A DNA stretch of 20,349 bases from Chara braunii. Lineage: Eukaryota > Streptophyta > Charophyceae > Charales > Characeae. Shown piece after piece: positions 9,434-17,969 of the stretch. Made by a program: the position numbers and the translations under genes. The DNA lies in the NCBI GenBank assembly GCA_003427395.1, contig BFEA01000382.1, forward strand, positions 1,276,169 to 1,296,517, written 5' to 3'. The notes beneath the pieces were generated by a model that saw only the letters and a list, made by a program, of their open reading frames with translations, did not search any database and had not been told where the DNA came from. Each line of letters opens with the position of its first letter. Positions within the stretch are counted from its first letter, which is position 1.

Positions 9434-9683
9434 ATGCTCGCAGAGCATGCAAGGCCGACGGGGGTCTGAGTTTCCCCTACGATAGGCTGCAGGCCTTAAG
9501 TGATGATAAAACCAGGCCCTGTATTTTGCTTAGGGCAAATTCGCTCCTAGTAAAACCGAGCTAGGAGCTAGCCCAGTAGATACAGGCGCAGATTGCTAAG
9601 CGAAGGATCCAGGGATCAAGTCCGACCTGCTTTCGGGCTAGCTCCTTTTGCGGGCAGCGAGGGGCAGGGCCTGCCTTTTTTTT
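9434..9683 (+). ncRNA. Candidate Pol III-type structured RNA locus
   Basis: Three successive folds are visible. First, a perfect ATGCTC-GCA-GAGCAT hairpin (9434-9448). Second, AAGGCC 9451-9456 pairs with GGCCTT 9492-9497 and encloses GGGG/CCCC. Third, a nested long arm: CAGGCCCTG 9513-9521 with CAGGGCCTG 9665-9673, TCGCT 9541-9545 with AGCGA 9656-9660, and GGAGCTAGCCC 9564-9574 with GGGCTAGCTCC 9635-9645. Inside the arm, TAGCCCAGTAGA (9569-9580) resembles a Pol III A box and GGATCAAGTCC (9613-9623) a B box with one mismatch. They are 44 nt apart, the normal spacing in a tRNA. GCT falls at 9595-9597, where an anticodon would lie, preceded by T and followed by A. T8 at 9676-9683 could terminate Pol III. 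The anticodon and acceptor stems do not form, so it is not a functional tRNA. A tRNA-derived SINE or an unknown ncRNA is possible. Confidence 0.4.
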
Positions 9684-9700
9684 CGCCCGCCCACAGATGT

Positions 9701-9757
9701 GTGGGATTCGAACCCATGACCTCATAATCGAGGTAAGATACGGTTAGACCCCGCCGT
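9701..9757 (-). pseudogene. tRNA-like sequence with perfect B box
   Basis: Read on the minus strand, GGTTCGAATCC (9714-9704) is a consensus Pol III B box in a T-arm (stem ATGGG/CCCAC). Upstream, ACCTC-GATTAT-GAGGT resembles an anticodon arm with a 6-nt loop instead of 7, and GTCTAACCGTA resembles a D-arm. The acceptor stem does not close. It is either a decayed tRNA or the head of a tRNA-derived SINE; a run of eight A on the minus strand (9683-9676) lies shortly downstream. Confidence 0.4.
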
Positions 9758-9777
9758 GACAGTTGGCACGACGGGGT
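9748..9777. other. Hairpin, 11-bp stem with one mismatch
   Basis: ACCCCGCCGTG (9748-9758) pairs with CACGACGGGGT (9767-9777) around an 8-nt loop, ACAGTTGG. It overlaps the 5' end of the minus-strand tRNA-like sequence. Confidence 0.6.
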
Positions 9778-9864
9778 ATTTAGTAGTTGGTTGCTATCGA
9801 ACGAACCCGCCTCTGAATCAGGGCAGGTTCAACATAGGAAGGTGGAAAACGAATCAGTCCAAGG

Positions 9865-10167
9865 TTGGGTTACCGGCCGCTCCGATCGCAGTGCCCCAAA
9901 GGCAAGCAAGTGCAGCGTGGAGTCGCGAAGAACCGGCTCGAGGGAGAGAGGGCTAAGAAGCGTGAGGAAGAGAAGAAGAAACGCGCGGAGGCGAGGAGGA
10001 GATATCGCGAAATAAGCCAGCGAGCGGGAGATTCACGAGGAGAGAGAAGAGAAGAAGAAGGAGAGGAAGGAGAAGGAGGAGAAAAAGGGAAGAGGAAGGA
10101 AACAGAAGAAGGAGACTTATCCGATGACCGGCCAGTTCATCAAAAGAGGGGTGTGTGCACGACGTAG
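9865..10167 (+). other. Purine-rich open frame, doubtful coding
   Basis: A 100-codon open frame begins at TTG, not ATG. It encodes a run of E, K, R and G with a short non-repetitive end (DLSDDRPVHQKRG). It could be the start of another highly charged gag-like protein, but low-complexity purine-rich DNA opens frames easily and no domain is present. Confidence 0.15.
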
Positions 10168-10169
10168 GC

Positions 10170-10460
10170 TCGGGGCAACTTGCGACGCTGCGGGCCGGTG
10201 CGTGATCACAGGCGACGACCAGGCAGTAAGCGCACGGTAAAACGCTCAGACGAGAGGGTAGGCAAGATAGCAAGAGTGCGCAGGCGGATGCGATCACGAA
10301 CAGGAGAGGAGAACGAATATCAAGCTAAAGATTGAGTGAAGAGGGAGAGAAGAAGGTGAAAGGAGAAAAAAAGAGGAGAAGAGGGGGAAAGGTCGCATGC
10401 TATAGTGAAGGGGAGAGGAGAGGGAATCGGAAGGAGAAGGAAATCAAAGAGATACTTACC
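10170..10460. other. No gene; purine-rich segment
   Basis: From about 10335 the plus strand is nearly all A and G for about 110 bases, broken only near 10393-10407. No ORF or RNA is recognised. Confidence 0.4.
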
Positions 10461-10554
10461 TTACCAAGCAACTGACTCGGACGACGGCGAGGAGAGAGAA
10501 AATAGCAGGTGAGTCTACCGCCATACGACTTACCTCGGGACATATAGAGAGGGT

Positions 10555-10603
10555 AAAAATGAAATAAATAAAATAAATAAATAAAATAAATAAATAAATA
10601 AAC
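10555..10603. repeat. (AAAT)n microsatellite
   Basis: Repeated AAAT/AAATAAAT units run without other sequence, followed by a short (GT)n at 10611-10620. Unit phase varies between 4 and 5 bases. Confidence 0.9.
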
Positions 10604-10619
10604 AGAATAAGTGTGTGTG

Positions 10620-11110
10620 TATGTGAGAAAGTGAGAAAGAGTTCTTCTTCTTCCTCCTCTCAGTCCACCATCTTCTCCTCCCCCTCTCGACATCCGACTC
10701 CACCGCATCTGCAGACTACGAAAGGAGAGAGACAGAGCTTGGTGACATCGGATCCAGGCTCGACTTTGGGACTTCAGACATGGCAGCGAAGGATTATTTA
10801 GGATTGGTGACAAAGACTTGGTGTTGACGAAATTCCCATCTCTTCCCTCCTTTCGTCTGATCCCTTCCTCTTCGTCTGTGCATGATCGGACCTGACGCTT
10901 CTTCTCGCGTACAGCGCCAGGCTCCTTCACACCTGGCGATGGAAACAATGGATGTGTGGTATGAGTTCGAACATTGATTTGGCTATTTATTAGCATTTTA
11001 GCATCCTGCTTCATGACTTTGTACTAGGTGAGAGAAGATAGTCCCGATCAGGTCAGTCTTGTATCTGAGTCTTCCCTGCGCTAATCGGCATCGTCACGTA
11101 TTTGAGGAGC
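10620..11110. other. No gene seen
   Basis: Mixed-composition DNA with short frames on both strands (for example 10400-11014 minus, which includes translated microsatellite). No motif supports coding. Confidence 0.4.
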
Positions 11111-11111
11111 A

Positions 11112-11316
11112 CGTTGCTTAGCGAGATTCTCGTCGCACCACATCGTCCATTCAACCCTTTTCATCGCTTTGCAGATCCTCAGTTATTACGTACATCACGT
11201 ATCTGTGCATGTAGCAAGGCTTGGCGAGATTCTATTCGCCTCGCATCGTCCATTCAATCTTTTCATCACATTGTCGATCCTTGGTTATTTGTGCATCGCC
11301 CATCTGGGCATGTAAC
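11112..11316. repeat. Diverged tandem duplication, unit about 102 bp
   Basis: GCGAGATTCT at 11121-11130 recurs at 11224-11233. It is followed in both units by a CATCGTCCATTCAA block, TTTTCATC, GATCCT, GTTATT and GCATGTA (11207 and 11308). The offset is 101 to 103 bp. The second unit runs directly into a homopurine tract. Confidence 0.75.
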
Positions 11317-11610
11317 AGAAAGAAGGAGAAAAGAGATTGAGAAAAGATGGAAAGGGAGATAGGAGAAAGAGAGGAGAAAGGAGAAGACAAAGAAAGGGAG
11401 GGGAGGAGAAAAGGATCGAGGAGAGATGGAAAAGGAGATAGAAGAAAGAGAGAGAAAGGAGGAGAGGAGGAGGATCATAAGAAATGGGAAGGAGAATGGA
11501 GAAGGAGAAAGGAGATGGAGGAGGAAAAATGAAGAGAGAGGAATCAGAGAGGAAGAGAGGGGATAGAGAGAGGGAAAGAAAGAAGGAGGAAGGAGATAAT
11601 GATGAATTAG
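11315..11610. repeat. Homopurine/homopyrimidine tract, about 290 bp
   Basis: The plus strand is almost entirely A and G with only scattered T and C. A diverged internal duplication is visible: a stretch containing GATGGAAAGGGAGATAGG (from about 11346) recurs as GATGGAAAAGGAGATAG (from about 11424). Frames translated through it (E, K and R rich on plus; S, L, P and F rich on minus) are low-complexity and not credible genes. Confidence 0.8.
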
Positions 11611-11850
11611 CATGGCCCTGCGCATTTACTTACAATCACAGGCACTGCACGAATCGAGTAATGCACGAGCCTTTTTTTGGGGCCAGGTCCCACTCACGAA
11701 AGGGACTGGATTAATCGCCTGAATATGGATGTGATTTACGCAGAGATGTAGAGATGCAGAGATGGAGATCAATCCGATTCTCTGCACCTACAAACACGTC
11801 TACATTCAGGAATTGAATCCAATCCTCTTTTCTAGTAAAATGTAGCCGAT

Positions 11851-11945
11851 GGTAGATCCTGCCAGTAATCATATGCTCGTCTCAAAGACTAACCCCTGGT
11901 AGATCCTGCAGAATGGCAAACTGAGAAATCAGTTGTTCTCTGAGT
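11851..11945 (+). pseudogene. Fragment of 18S rRNA 5' end
   Basis: Bases 11853-11892 match the conserved start of eukaryotic 18S rRNA (GATCCTGCCAGTA, TCATATGCT and GTCTCAAAGA in order) at about 36 of 40 positions by eye. After a gap of roughly 25 bases relative to 18S, GAATGGC and AAATCAGTT (11911-11934) match its next conserved stretch more loosely. It then fades into unrelated sequence. A second GGTAGATCCTGC at 11898-11909 is a short direct repeat. No further 18S is visible nearby, so this is a small dispersed pseudogene fragment or part of a retroelement, not a functional rRNA gene. Confidence 0.75.
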
Positions 11946-12062
11946 TTTGCCGCGTGTTTGACTGATTTGCTGAGATTCCGGTATTCTGCTGAGATTTCTA
12001 AGTATGTGTGTGTGCATGATTGCTGAGTTTCGGTATGTTTGCTTGCCAGCATGAGTGCATGA

Positions 12063-12146
12063 GTGTGTGTGTGTGTGTGTGAGAAAGAGGGAGAGATGGA
12101 GAGGAAGAGAGAAAGAGAGAGAGAAAGAGGAGATGAGAAGAGATGG
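12063..12146. repeat. (GT)n followed by purine-rich (GA)n-like tract
   Basis: About nine GT units (12063-12081) lead into GA-rich sequence to about 12146. It lies next to three imperfect GCTGAG-containing repeats (about 11970-12040). Confidence 0.85.
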
Positions 12147-12185
12147 CGATGATGAAGATGATGGTGGAGATGTGAGGACACTTAC

Positions 12186-12545
12186 CTTGTATTGGCGATG
12201 GTCTGCATGGGCGGCATCTTCAAATACTTCGGGCTGCCGCTGATGACAAACAGTTGCATTGTCTTTTTGTAGTCTGTAGTAGCTGTATAGGAGTAGGTTG
12301 GGCGCTGAGCGCCAAGAGCATGAGTGTGAAGGAGTTGGACACTTGTGTTGAAAAGAGAAAGCAAGCTCTCCATGGGTATTGGTTTTAGTGCTACGGACCC
12401 CATTACTGTATTATTGGGGCAATACTGATCTCTGGACACCAGTGCGACTATTTGGCTTTCAATGTGATGATGTGATCTGGGAGTGTCGTCTTACTGTTGT
12501 TTAATTACGTTGCATTTATTATTATTATTATTATTATTATTGTTA
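12186..12545. repeat. Tandem unit X with exon-like minus segment, ending in (ATT)n
   Basis: This unit aligns with 12612-13047 at an offset of about 420 bp: a GGGCGCTGAGCGCC/GGGCGTCTGGCGCC block, ATGGGTATT, GTGCT, CTTGGAC-like/CTGGAC, TTTCAATG, and a terminal (ATT)n. On the minus strand, 12304-12186 is an open segment (QRPTYSYTATTDYKKTM...PPMQTIANT) that meets a strong splice donor, AAG|GTAAGTG, at 12186/12185; the in-frame stop lies inside that donor. A pyrimidine-rich tract ending in CAG precedes it. Protein family not recognised. Confidence 0.5.
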
Positions 12546-12611
12546 TACACCTATAACCTTGATACTTGCGGCATCTGTGAGTTGGAGGAAGAGGTTGTGA
12601 AGGAAGAGAGA

Positions 12612-13008
12612 GATGTACCTGGTGGAGAGGAGATCGGTATTGGTGTCAACGTCATCACTAGCCGGTCGTCAAATTGTCTGATTGCTTCCATGCCGTAGTT
12701 GTTGTAATAGGCAGTAGAGCAGATAGGGCGTCTGGCGCCATTCAAGAGTGAGAGCTACGTTGGGTTATGCTGTTGGTGTTGCCCGGGGTGGCTTGGACGT
12801 TGACTCACGATTCTGCTGTAAAAGGATGGGTATTCGGTTCCTTTGTGCTTTCTGCTCTTGCTTTGGATACTTGGACTGCAGTGTGGATCTGCGAATTGGA
12901 TTTCAATGCTTCATCCATATTTATGTCCCTAGCATTTTATTATTAATATTCTTCTTCTTCGTCTTCTTCTTCTTATTCTTATTCTTATTCTTACTCTTAT
13001 TCTTATTC

Positions 13009-13040
<32 letters not shown>

Positions 13041-13047
13041 TTATTAT
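12612..13047. repeat. Tandem unit Y with exon-like minus segment, ending in (ATT)n/(CTT)n
   Basis: This is the partner of 12186-12545. On the minus strand, about 12745-12619 is open in the frame homologous to unit X, with GARRPICSTAYYNNYGME matching GAQRPTYSYTATTDYKKTM. It ends at a donor-like CAG|GTACAT (12619/12618) at the same place as the donor in unit X. The shared frame and shared donor position hint at a duplicated exon, but similarity is modest and no start, stop or full gene can be traced. The poly-Leu/Phe frame across 12940-13060 is translated microsatellite. Confidence 0.45.
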
Positions 13048-13239
13048 TTTGTTAGTATTTTCGTTATTATTATAATCGATCTCGTTTCGTTCACCTTTTC
13101 ATGCATGTAAACAACAGCATGGCAAACTGGGGACACAGCGCCCGCACCACTCTCTGTTCACGTACATAGGCTCGACCTGGATACCACACACACACAACAC
13201 CCTGCATGCCTGTACAAACACACTACATCTACACAGAGT

Positions 13240-13830
13240 CAAGGCTAACAGGCAGACAGATCAACGACCAGCGAAGGAACAGACTGGACGGACATACAGA
13301 CATGGACAGACCGGAAACAGAGACAGAAAAAAACAGACTGGCACGGACAAGGAGAAGGGAGATGAGATTGACACGACCAGACTGTGACGAACACAATGGG
13401 ACACAAACTATGATACTCACAGTGGGACGCAGACGGGGACGAGCACGGTGACACACAACGAACCACAAAGAGACATACATACACAAGTGACAATGTGACA
13501 CATACATGAGTGGCACTAATACTCAGTGACACATGCGGATGAAACGAACAGCAAACGGACGAATACGACAGACAAACATGACCGCACACACAGTATCGCA
13601 CACTCAGTCACACAGCGATAGTCACACAGTGACACACGCAACAGATATACACATAGTGAAACACGATTTTACATACACAGTGAGATACACGCAGGCGCTG
13701 GGACTTAAGTAGTGACACGGGCATGGTGAAAGGCACACGGTGCGCAGTGTCCCATAGAGACACAGTCACAGAGTGACACATACATGGTGACATAGATGCG
13801 CTGCAATTAGACTCGCCTTCTTCTTCAGTT
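13240..13830. repeat. Degenerate CAGAC then CACAGTGACA minisatellites, block 1
   Basis: CAGAC-rich sequence (about 13250-13345) is followed by dozens of degenerate CACAGTGACACA-like motifs up to about 13795. ORFs on both strands are products of the repeat. Confidence 0.7.
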
Positions 13831-14265
13831 AGCATGCATACAAACGGTACAAATTGGCACCATTGCGCCCGCTCTAAGCTCAGAGGTATGGAAATCGAGA
13901 GCGCAGTTCATATACAAACTTATTGGGCTATGGCGTTTAAATGCTTGAACGACTCACTGATGACCCTATGTCCGACACCACCGTTCGCACACACTGAATT
14001 CTGGATCACCCTGAATATCCCTCCCACACTCCCACTCTGTATCACACGTGCCCTCACTGCTTCCTAATGCCCGTTATGGCAACTATAGTCGCCGGCTGTC
14101 ACTACTTCGAGCAGCTATGGCTGCGCTATCTCCCTCTTAGCCACTTCGACTTCGGGCAACTGCAGACTATCCTGCATGGGGCGCTAAGACAACACTTCCG
14201 CGCAGCTCTCGCGGGCATGAGTAAATTGTTGGACGTTGCTTCTTGATTTATACTGTTGTTGGTCG
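13831..14265. other. No gene seen
   Basis: The plus frame at 13834-14067 has an ATG but no recognisable motif. The remainder is nonrepetitive, fairly GC-rich DNA. Confidence 0.35.
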
Positions 14266-14269
14266 CTGG

Positions 14270-14375
14270 TCTGCCCCGTTCCATCCGCCCGTGGTGCGCA
14301 CAGTCCCTCGCGGTACTTGCTGGACTGGACCGGGACTGTCTGAATCACACCACTGACCGCATAGGGACACTCTAC
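14270..14375. repeat. Diverged direct repeat, copy A (partner 14868-14975)
   Basis: It shares in order CTGG, TGCC, CGTTCCATC, CACAGTCCCT, TACTTGCT, GAC-C-GGACT, CACCACTGAC/TACCGCTGAC with the later copy, about 600 bp away. Confidence 0.6.
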
Positions 14376-14524
14376 CAACTTACCGCTATCATACGATGAG
14401 CGTACTGCAGTTGGTCCGCTACTAGTCACTTGCCTTGGTAAACTGTAGCAGCGACAACCTTGACCTTCCAAGGCTGCAGCAGCTACGACCCTACTACAAC
14501 CTTGATCCCTACGTATACACAGAC

Positions 14525-14830
14525 CTACAGCATAGACAAACAGACAGACAGACAACACCGACAGACCAACGGACAGACAACGGAGACAGACAAATGGACA
14601 GATGGATGGACCTCAACGCACAGGCGTAGTAAAAATTTGTAAGACACCCCGGTCCCCAGTGAAACGCAGTGCACAATGACGCATGATGCACGATGGAGCA
14701 CGGCACACAGTGACATACACACGGTGTGACACAGTTACACGTGATCCTGCAAGGACACACAGTCTTATACGGTCATACTTAGTGACTCAGACTCACAAAG
14801 TCCTTCGCAGTCACACCCAATCATGCACAG
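14525..14830. repeat. Degenerate CAGAC then CACAGTGACA minisatellites, block 2
   Basis: The same order as block 1: CAGACAGACAGAC-rich sequence (14530-14612), then CACAGTGACA-like motifs (14650-14830). More CAGAC/TAGAC sequence follows at 15025-15140. Confidence 0.7.
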
Positions 14831-14867
14831 TCAGATATGTAGGAACACAAGTCAGACACGGGCTGAC

Positions 14868-14975
14868 ACTGGCATGCCGTTCCATCGGACGTAAGTATTC
14901 ACAGTCCCTGCACGATACTTGCTTGCTTAGACCCGGACTAACTGGGATGATACCGCTGACTCAGTGCAGTTTCAC
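14868..14975. repeat. Diverged direct repeat, copy B (partner 14270-14375)
   Basis: It matches copy A through CGTTCCATC, CACAGTCCCT, ATACTTGCT and CCGCTGAC. It sits directly after block 2 of the minisatellites. Confidence 0.6.
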
Positions 14976-15319
14976 TACTGAGACGAGCTCCAGGGTCAAC
15001 ACAGTCCTACGATTGACAAGCTATAAATAGACAAGAATAGTCTAGAATAGACAGAGAGTATAACCAGACAAAATGGACTGACTAAGACGGACGGACTGAC
15101 GAATAGTCCAAGCCAAACAGACAGGCTGGCAGACTTACATGAACAAGTGAGTAAGAACAGGGACTATCAAGCACAGAAATAGACATCAACAGAGCTATGC
15201 ACTGGCTCTACGGTGATGGTGGTGGGGCTATGCCTACGACATAGAGCATGAATTGCTGTGCTCTTGTGACATCTATCTAAAATCTCGTATGTCTGATGAC
15301 GGTTGGATGCTGGGCCTCA

Positions 15320-15386
15320 CTATTATTATTATTAGTATATTATTATTATCATTATTATTATTACTATTATTATTATTATTATTACT
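15320..15386. repeat. (ATT)n microsatellite
   Basis: ATT units with a few substitutions; this explains the Ile- and Leu-rich frames on both strands. Confidence 0.9.
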
Positions 15387-16055
15387 AAGGTTATCGGTAT
15401 TGTGTTCTAGTAAGGCTTGTGGTTCTAGCCAGCCTCGGGCCCGCCCTAGGTGAAGGCAGGCCGAACATCCGCTAAGACTGCTTGCCCCGACATTACCCAA
15501 TAAGGGTCTTCAGACAGTTCTTGCACGGTAGTTGGTCCAATTGCTGACTGAGCTGCGATCTGGGTCTGTCTAGAAGAACCCGCTGTGTCTTATAGTTGAA
15601 ACCAGGGCAAGGGCTGCTGCACCCTGGGCACACGTAGCCATAGGGCCGACACACCACAAGGAGGCTGCGGACCGTTAGGAACGAGGCATTGACACCGCGA
15701 TCATGCACAAGCATAAAGGGGCGAGAATCGCAGCCGGGCAGCAAGATACTATCAGGGCTATGACAGGCGTGCCGAGATAACAAGCATGCGCCCACACCGC
15801 TTGCCAGCAGGCACGCAAGAACAGCAAGTGTGCATACACGCAGACCTGGGGAACTGTGAGCTTCTAGCGGGGTTTGTCCAGTCCAAGGCTGCGAGTCGTT
15901 TGCTATAATAAGAGGGAGTGACGAGATTGGCTAGGAAGGGGAAGAACCAGAGAAAGGGGAGAAAAGAGAGAGGAACGAGAAAGGGGGGGGGGAGTTCAGA
16001 CAAAGGGGGATATCAGCAAAAGGGCACCTTCTTTTCCTTAATCTGATTAGTAGGA
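15387..16055. other. No gene seen
   Basis: Short frames without motifs (for example 15493-15795 minus). A purine-rich run with G9 lies at about 15930-16010. Confidence 0.4.
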
Positions 16056-16056
<1 letters not shown>

Positions 16057-16109
<53 letters not shown>

Positions 16110-16165
16110 TATTACTATTTGTGCCATTATTATTGTTACTATTATTTATTTATTTTATTATTTTA
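16057..16165. repeat. (ATT)n microsatellite
   Basis: About 75 bp of nearly pure ATT units, then degenerate ATT/TTTA sequence. Confidence 0.9.
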
Positions 16166-16249
16166 TCATTATTAATTGATTCGCTTGATTATCTCTTTTA
16201 TTGGTATCACTAGACATCATACAAGACAGAAAATGAAAAGAGAAGTATG

Positions 16250-16292
16250 GGGCATTGGGAGGAGGGAGACATTGTCACTTGTGACGATGCCC
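16250..16292. other. Nested inverted repeat
   Basis: GGGCAT (16250-16255) pairs with ATGCCC (16287-16292). Inside it, GTCAC-TT-GTGAC (16274-16285) forms a second hairpin. Confidence 0.5.
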
Positions 16293-16444
16293 ACCTCCTT
16301 CATCATCCTCCGTACTGTCTCTGCTTGGTCCTCTTAGATGCCTGCCTCCTTGGTCTGATTGTTTGGCGACATGATTCTCATTGATTGATCATGGCCTCAG
16401 CTTAATATAAGGGTCTGCAATTGATTATATGAATCCATACATGA

Positions 16445-16745
16445 TCAGTGACAGGGCGATTGCGGGAACTCTGGAGGCAGGGAACAACAAGGTACGCTAC
16501 TTCGACCCAGTTGTTGTTTCAGGGCATATAGGCTATTATCCACAATGGTGCTCATAAGGGCTACGAACTCAGGGTCAGTATTTCTTCTAGGGCGAAAGGA
16601 GCGACTGAAGTCTTGGATTGTAAAAAGTGCGGGTAGAGAAAAGACTGGCTGGGTGAAAACTAATTGCTTCTGATACAACGATCTTGCTATGTGGGTGTTC
16701 TTTGGGGATATGGATGCAAAGGGGATCGATTTCTCATATTCTTCT
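16445..16745 (-). other. Open frame of doubtful status
   Basis: The minus frame is open from about 16745 to the TGA at 16445, roughly 95 codons with no ATG near its start. It contains QLVFTQPVFSLPALF, DFSRSFRPRRNTDPEF and STIVDNSLYALKQQL. Composition is protein-like and not repeat-derived, so it may be an internal piece of a dead element. No family is recognised. Confidence 0.25.
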
Positions 16746-16929
16746 CTCTATACGTCGCCTAATGATGATGGGTATTCATTGGTTCAACTTGTTGTGATTG
16801 AATGCAAAGGTGATGATTTGTGTCAGTTATTTCTTGTCATACGCCTGATCCAAGCATAATCCACGAAACTAACATGGTTCAAGGCTCGAATGACGTCAAG
16901 GGCAATGATTTGGTCCGCCGGTAAGACTT

Positions 16930-17740
16930 GTGTGGGGGTAAAAGTAGCAGCGTCGCATGAAGCCTGCCTTATCAGTGACTGGTCCCATGATAAGAGTAGC
17001 AGGGTCTATGAAACCTGCCTTATCAACGACTCGCCAGTGATAAGAGTAGCGAGGCTCCTTGAAAAGGTCATGCTTTACCACCAATGAGCCTTACATTGAG
17101 TCAGTGATAAGAGTAGCAGGGTTTCTTGGACACCCGCCTTATTGATGACTAGCCAATGATAAGAGTAGCAGGGGAAGTCTGCCTTATCGGTGACTAGTCT
17201 GATATAAGAGTAGCGAGGTTTCAAGGAAACTTGCCGTATCAGTGATCAGCCTCACATTCATTCAGTGATAAGAGTAGCAGGGTTCCTTGGACGTCCGCCT
17301 TATTGAGGTTTAGCCAGTGATAAGAGTAGCAGGGGAAACCTGCCTTATCGGTGACTAGTCTGATATAAGAGTAGTGAGGTTTCAAGGAAACTTGCCTTAT
17401 CAGTGATCAGCCTAGCACTAAGTCAGTGATAAGAGTAGCAAGATTCCTTTGACACCTGCCTTATGATGTCTAGCCAGTGATAGGAGTAGCAGGGAAAGTC
17501 TGCCTTATCAGTGACTAGCCTGATCTAAGAGTAGCAGGATTTTAAGGACACTTGCCTTATCAATGATGAACCTTACACCCAGTCAGTGATAAGAGTAGTA
17601 AGGTTCCTTTGATACCCGCCTTATTAAGGTCTAGCCAGTGATAAGAGTAGCAGGGAAAACCTTCCTTATCAAGTGACTAGTTTGATGTAAGAGTCGCGAG
17701 GTTTCAAGGGCACCTGCCTTATCAGTGATTAGCCATAGGT
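16930..17740. repeat. About 160-bp higher-order satellite made of hairpin subrepeats
   Basis: TCAGTGATAAGAGTAGC begins new units at about 17101, 17262, 17423 and 17583 (spacing 161, 161, 160). A more diverged unit precedes from about 16935. Each unit has three subrepeats with the plan GATAAG-AGTA-GCAGG, a variable top, then CCTGC-CTTATC. The two halves are complementary except for the 4-nt AGTA, which is left as a bulge. The three subrepeats have distinct tops: GGTTTCTTGGACACC, GGGGAAGT, and GGTTTC-AAG-GAAAC. The array ends at about 17740. No ORF. Confidence 0.85.
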
Positions 17741-17742
17741 TA

Positions 17743-17813
17743 AGCCTGCCATTAAGTGTGCTTCAGCACACAGGGGCCAAGACCCACAAGGGTTGCCTTT
17801 AATCAAACAGGCT
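17743..17813. other. Possible three-way-junction fold
   Basis: AGCCTG (17743-17748) pairs with CAGGCT (17808-17813). Inside are two arms: GTGTGC-TTCA-GCACAC (17756-17771, perfect) and ACCC-ACAA-GGGT (17782-17793), the latter extended by GGC/GCC. It lies immediately after the satellite array. Confidence 0.35.
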
Positions 17814-17916
17814 CTTGTAACAAATGGATTAATCCTGAATGGTCTGCCATACCATCGCTAAATTTTCTCCGCGATCTGCATCGTTCAGTCCTAACTAATT
17901 ATCTCTGATTCTATTG

Positions 17917-17961
17917 AAAGGGTAAAGTGAGATCTTGACTCAGAGAGACCTATCACCCTTT
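17917..17961. other. Inverted repeat AAAGGGT/ACCCTTT
   Basis: Perfect 7-bp arms at 17917-17923 and 17955-17961 around 31 nt. Role unknown. Confidence 0.5.
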
Positions 17962-17969
17962 TAACTTCT

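Noticed and set aside
11347-11714. E/K/R-rich plus frames and the S/L/P/F-rich minus frame
   Set aside because: Products of the homopurine tract.
11882-12186. Intron from the donor at 12186 to an acceptor-like CTGCAG near 11910 on the minus strand
   Set aside because: The proposed downstream exon is the 18S-like fragment read backwards, with a stop within about 12 codons, so the junction is probably fortuitous.
12748-13110. Frame ending in poly Leu/Phe
   Set aside because: Its end is translated (CTT)n/(ATT)n; the front overlaps the duplicated unit without a motif.
13957-13963. CTGATGA, the start of a hammerhead ribozyme core (also at 15292)
   Set aside because: No GAAA element and no flanking stems at the required distances.
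16930-17740. Regular repeats could suggest a CRISPR array
   Set aside because: The intervals between the repeated motifs are themselves repeated every 160 bp, so there are no unique spacers.
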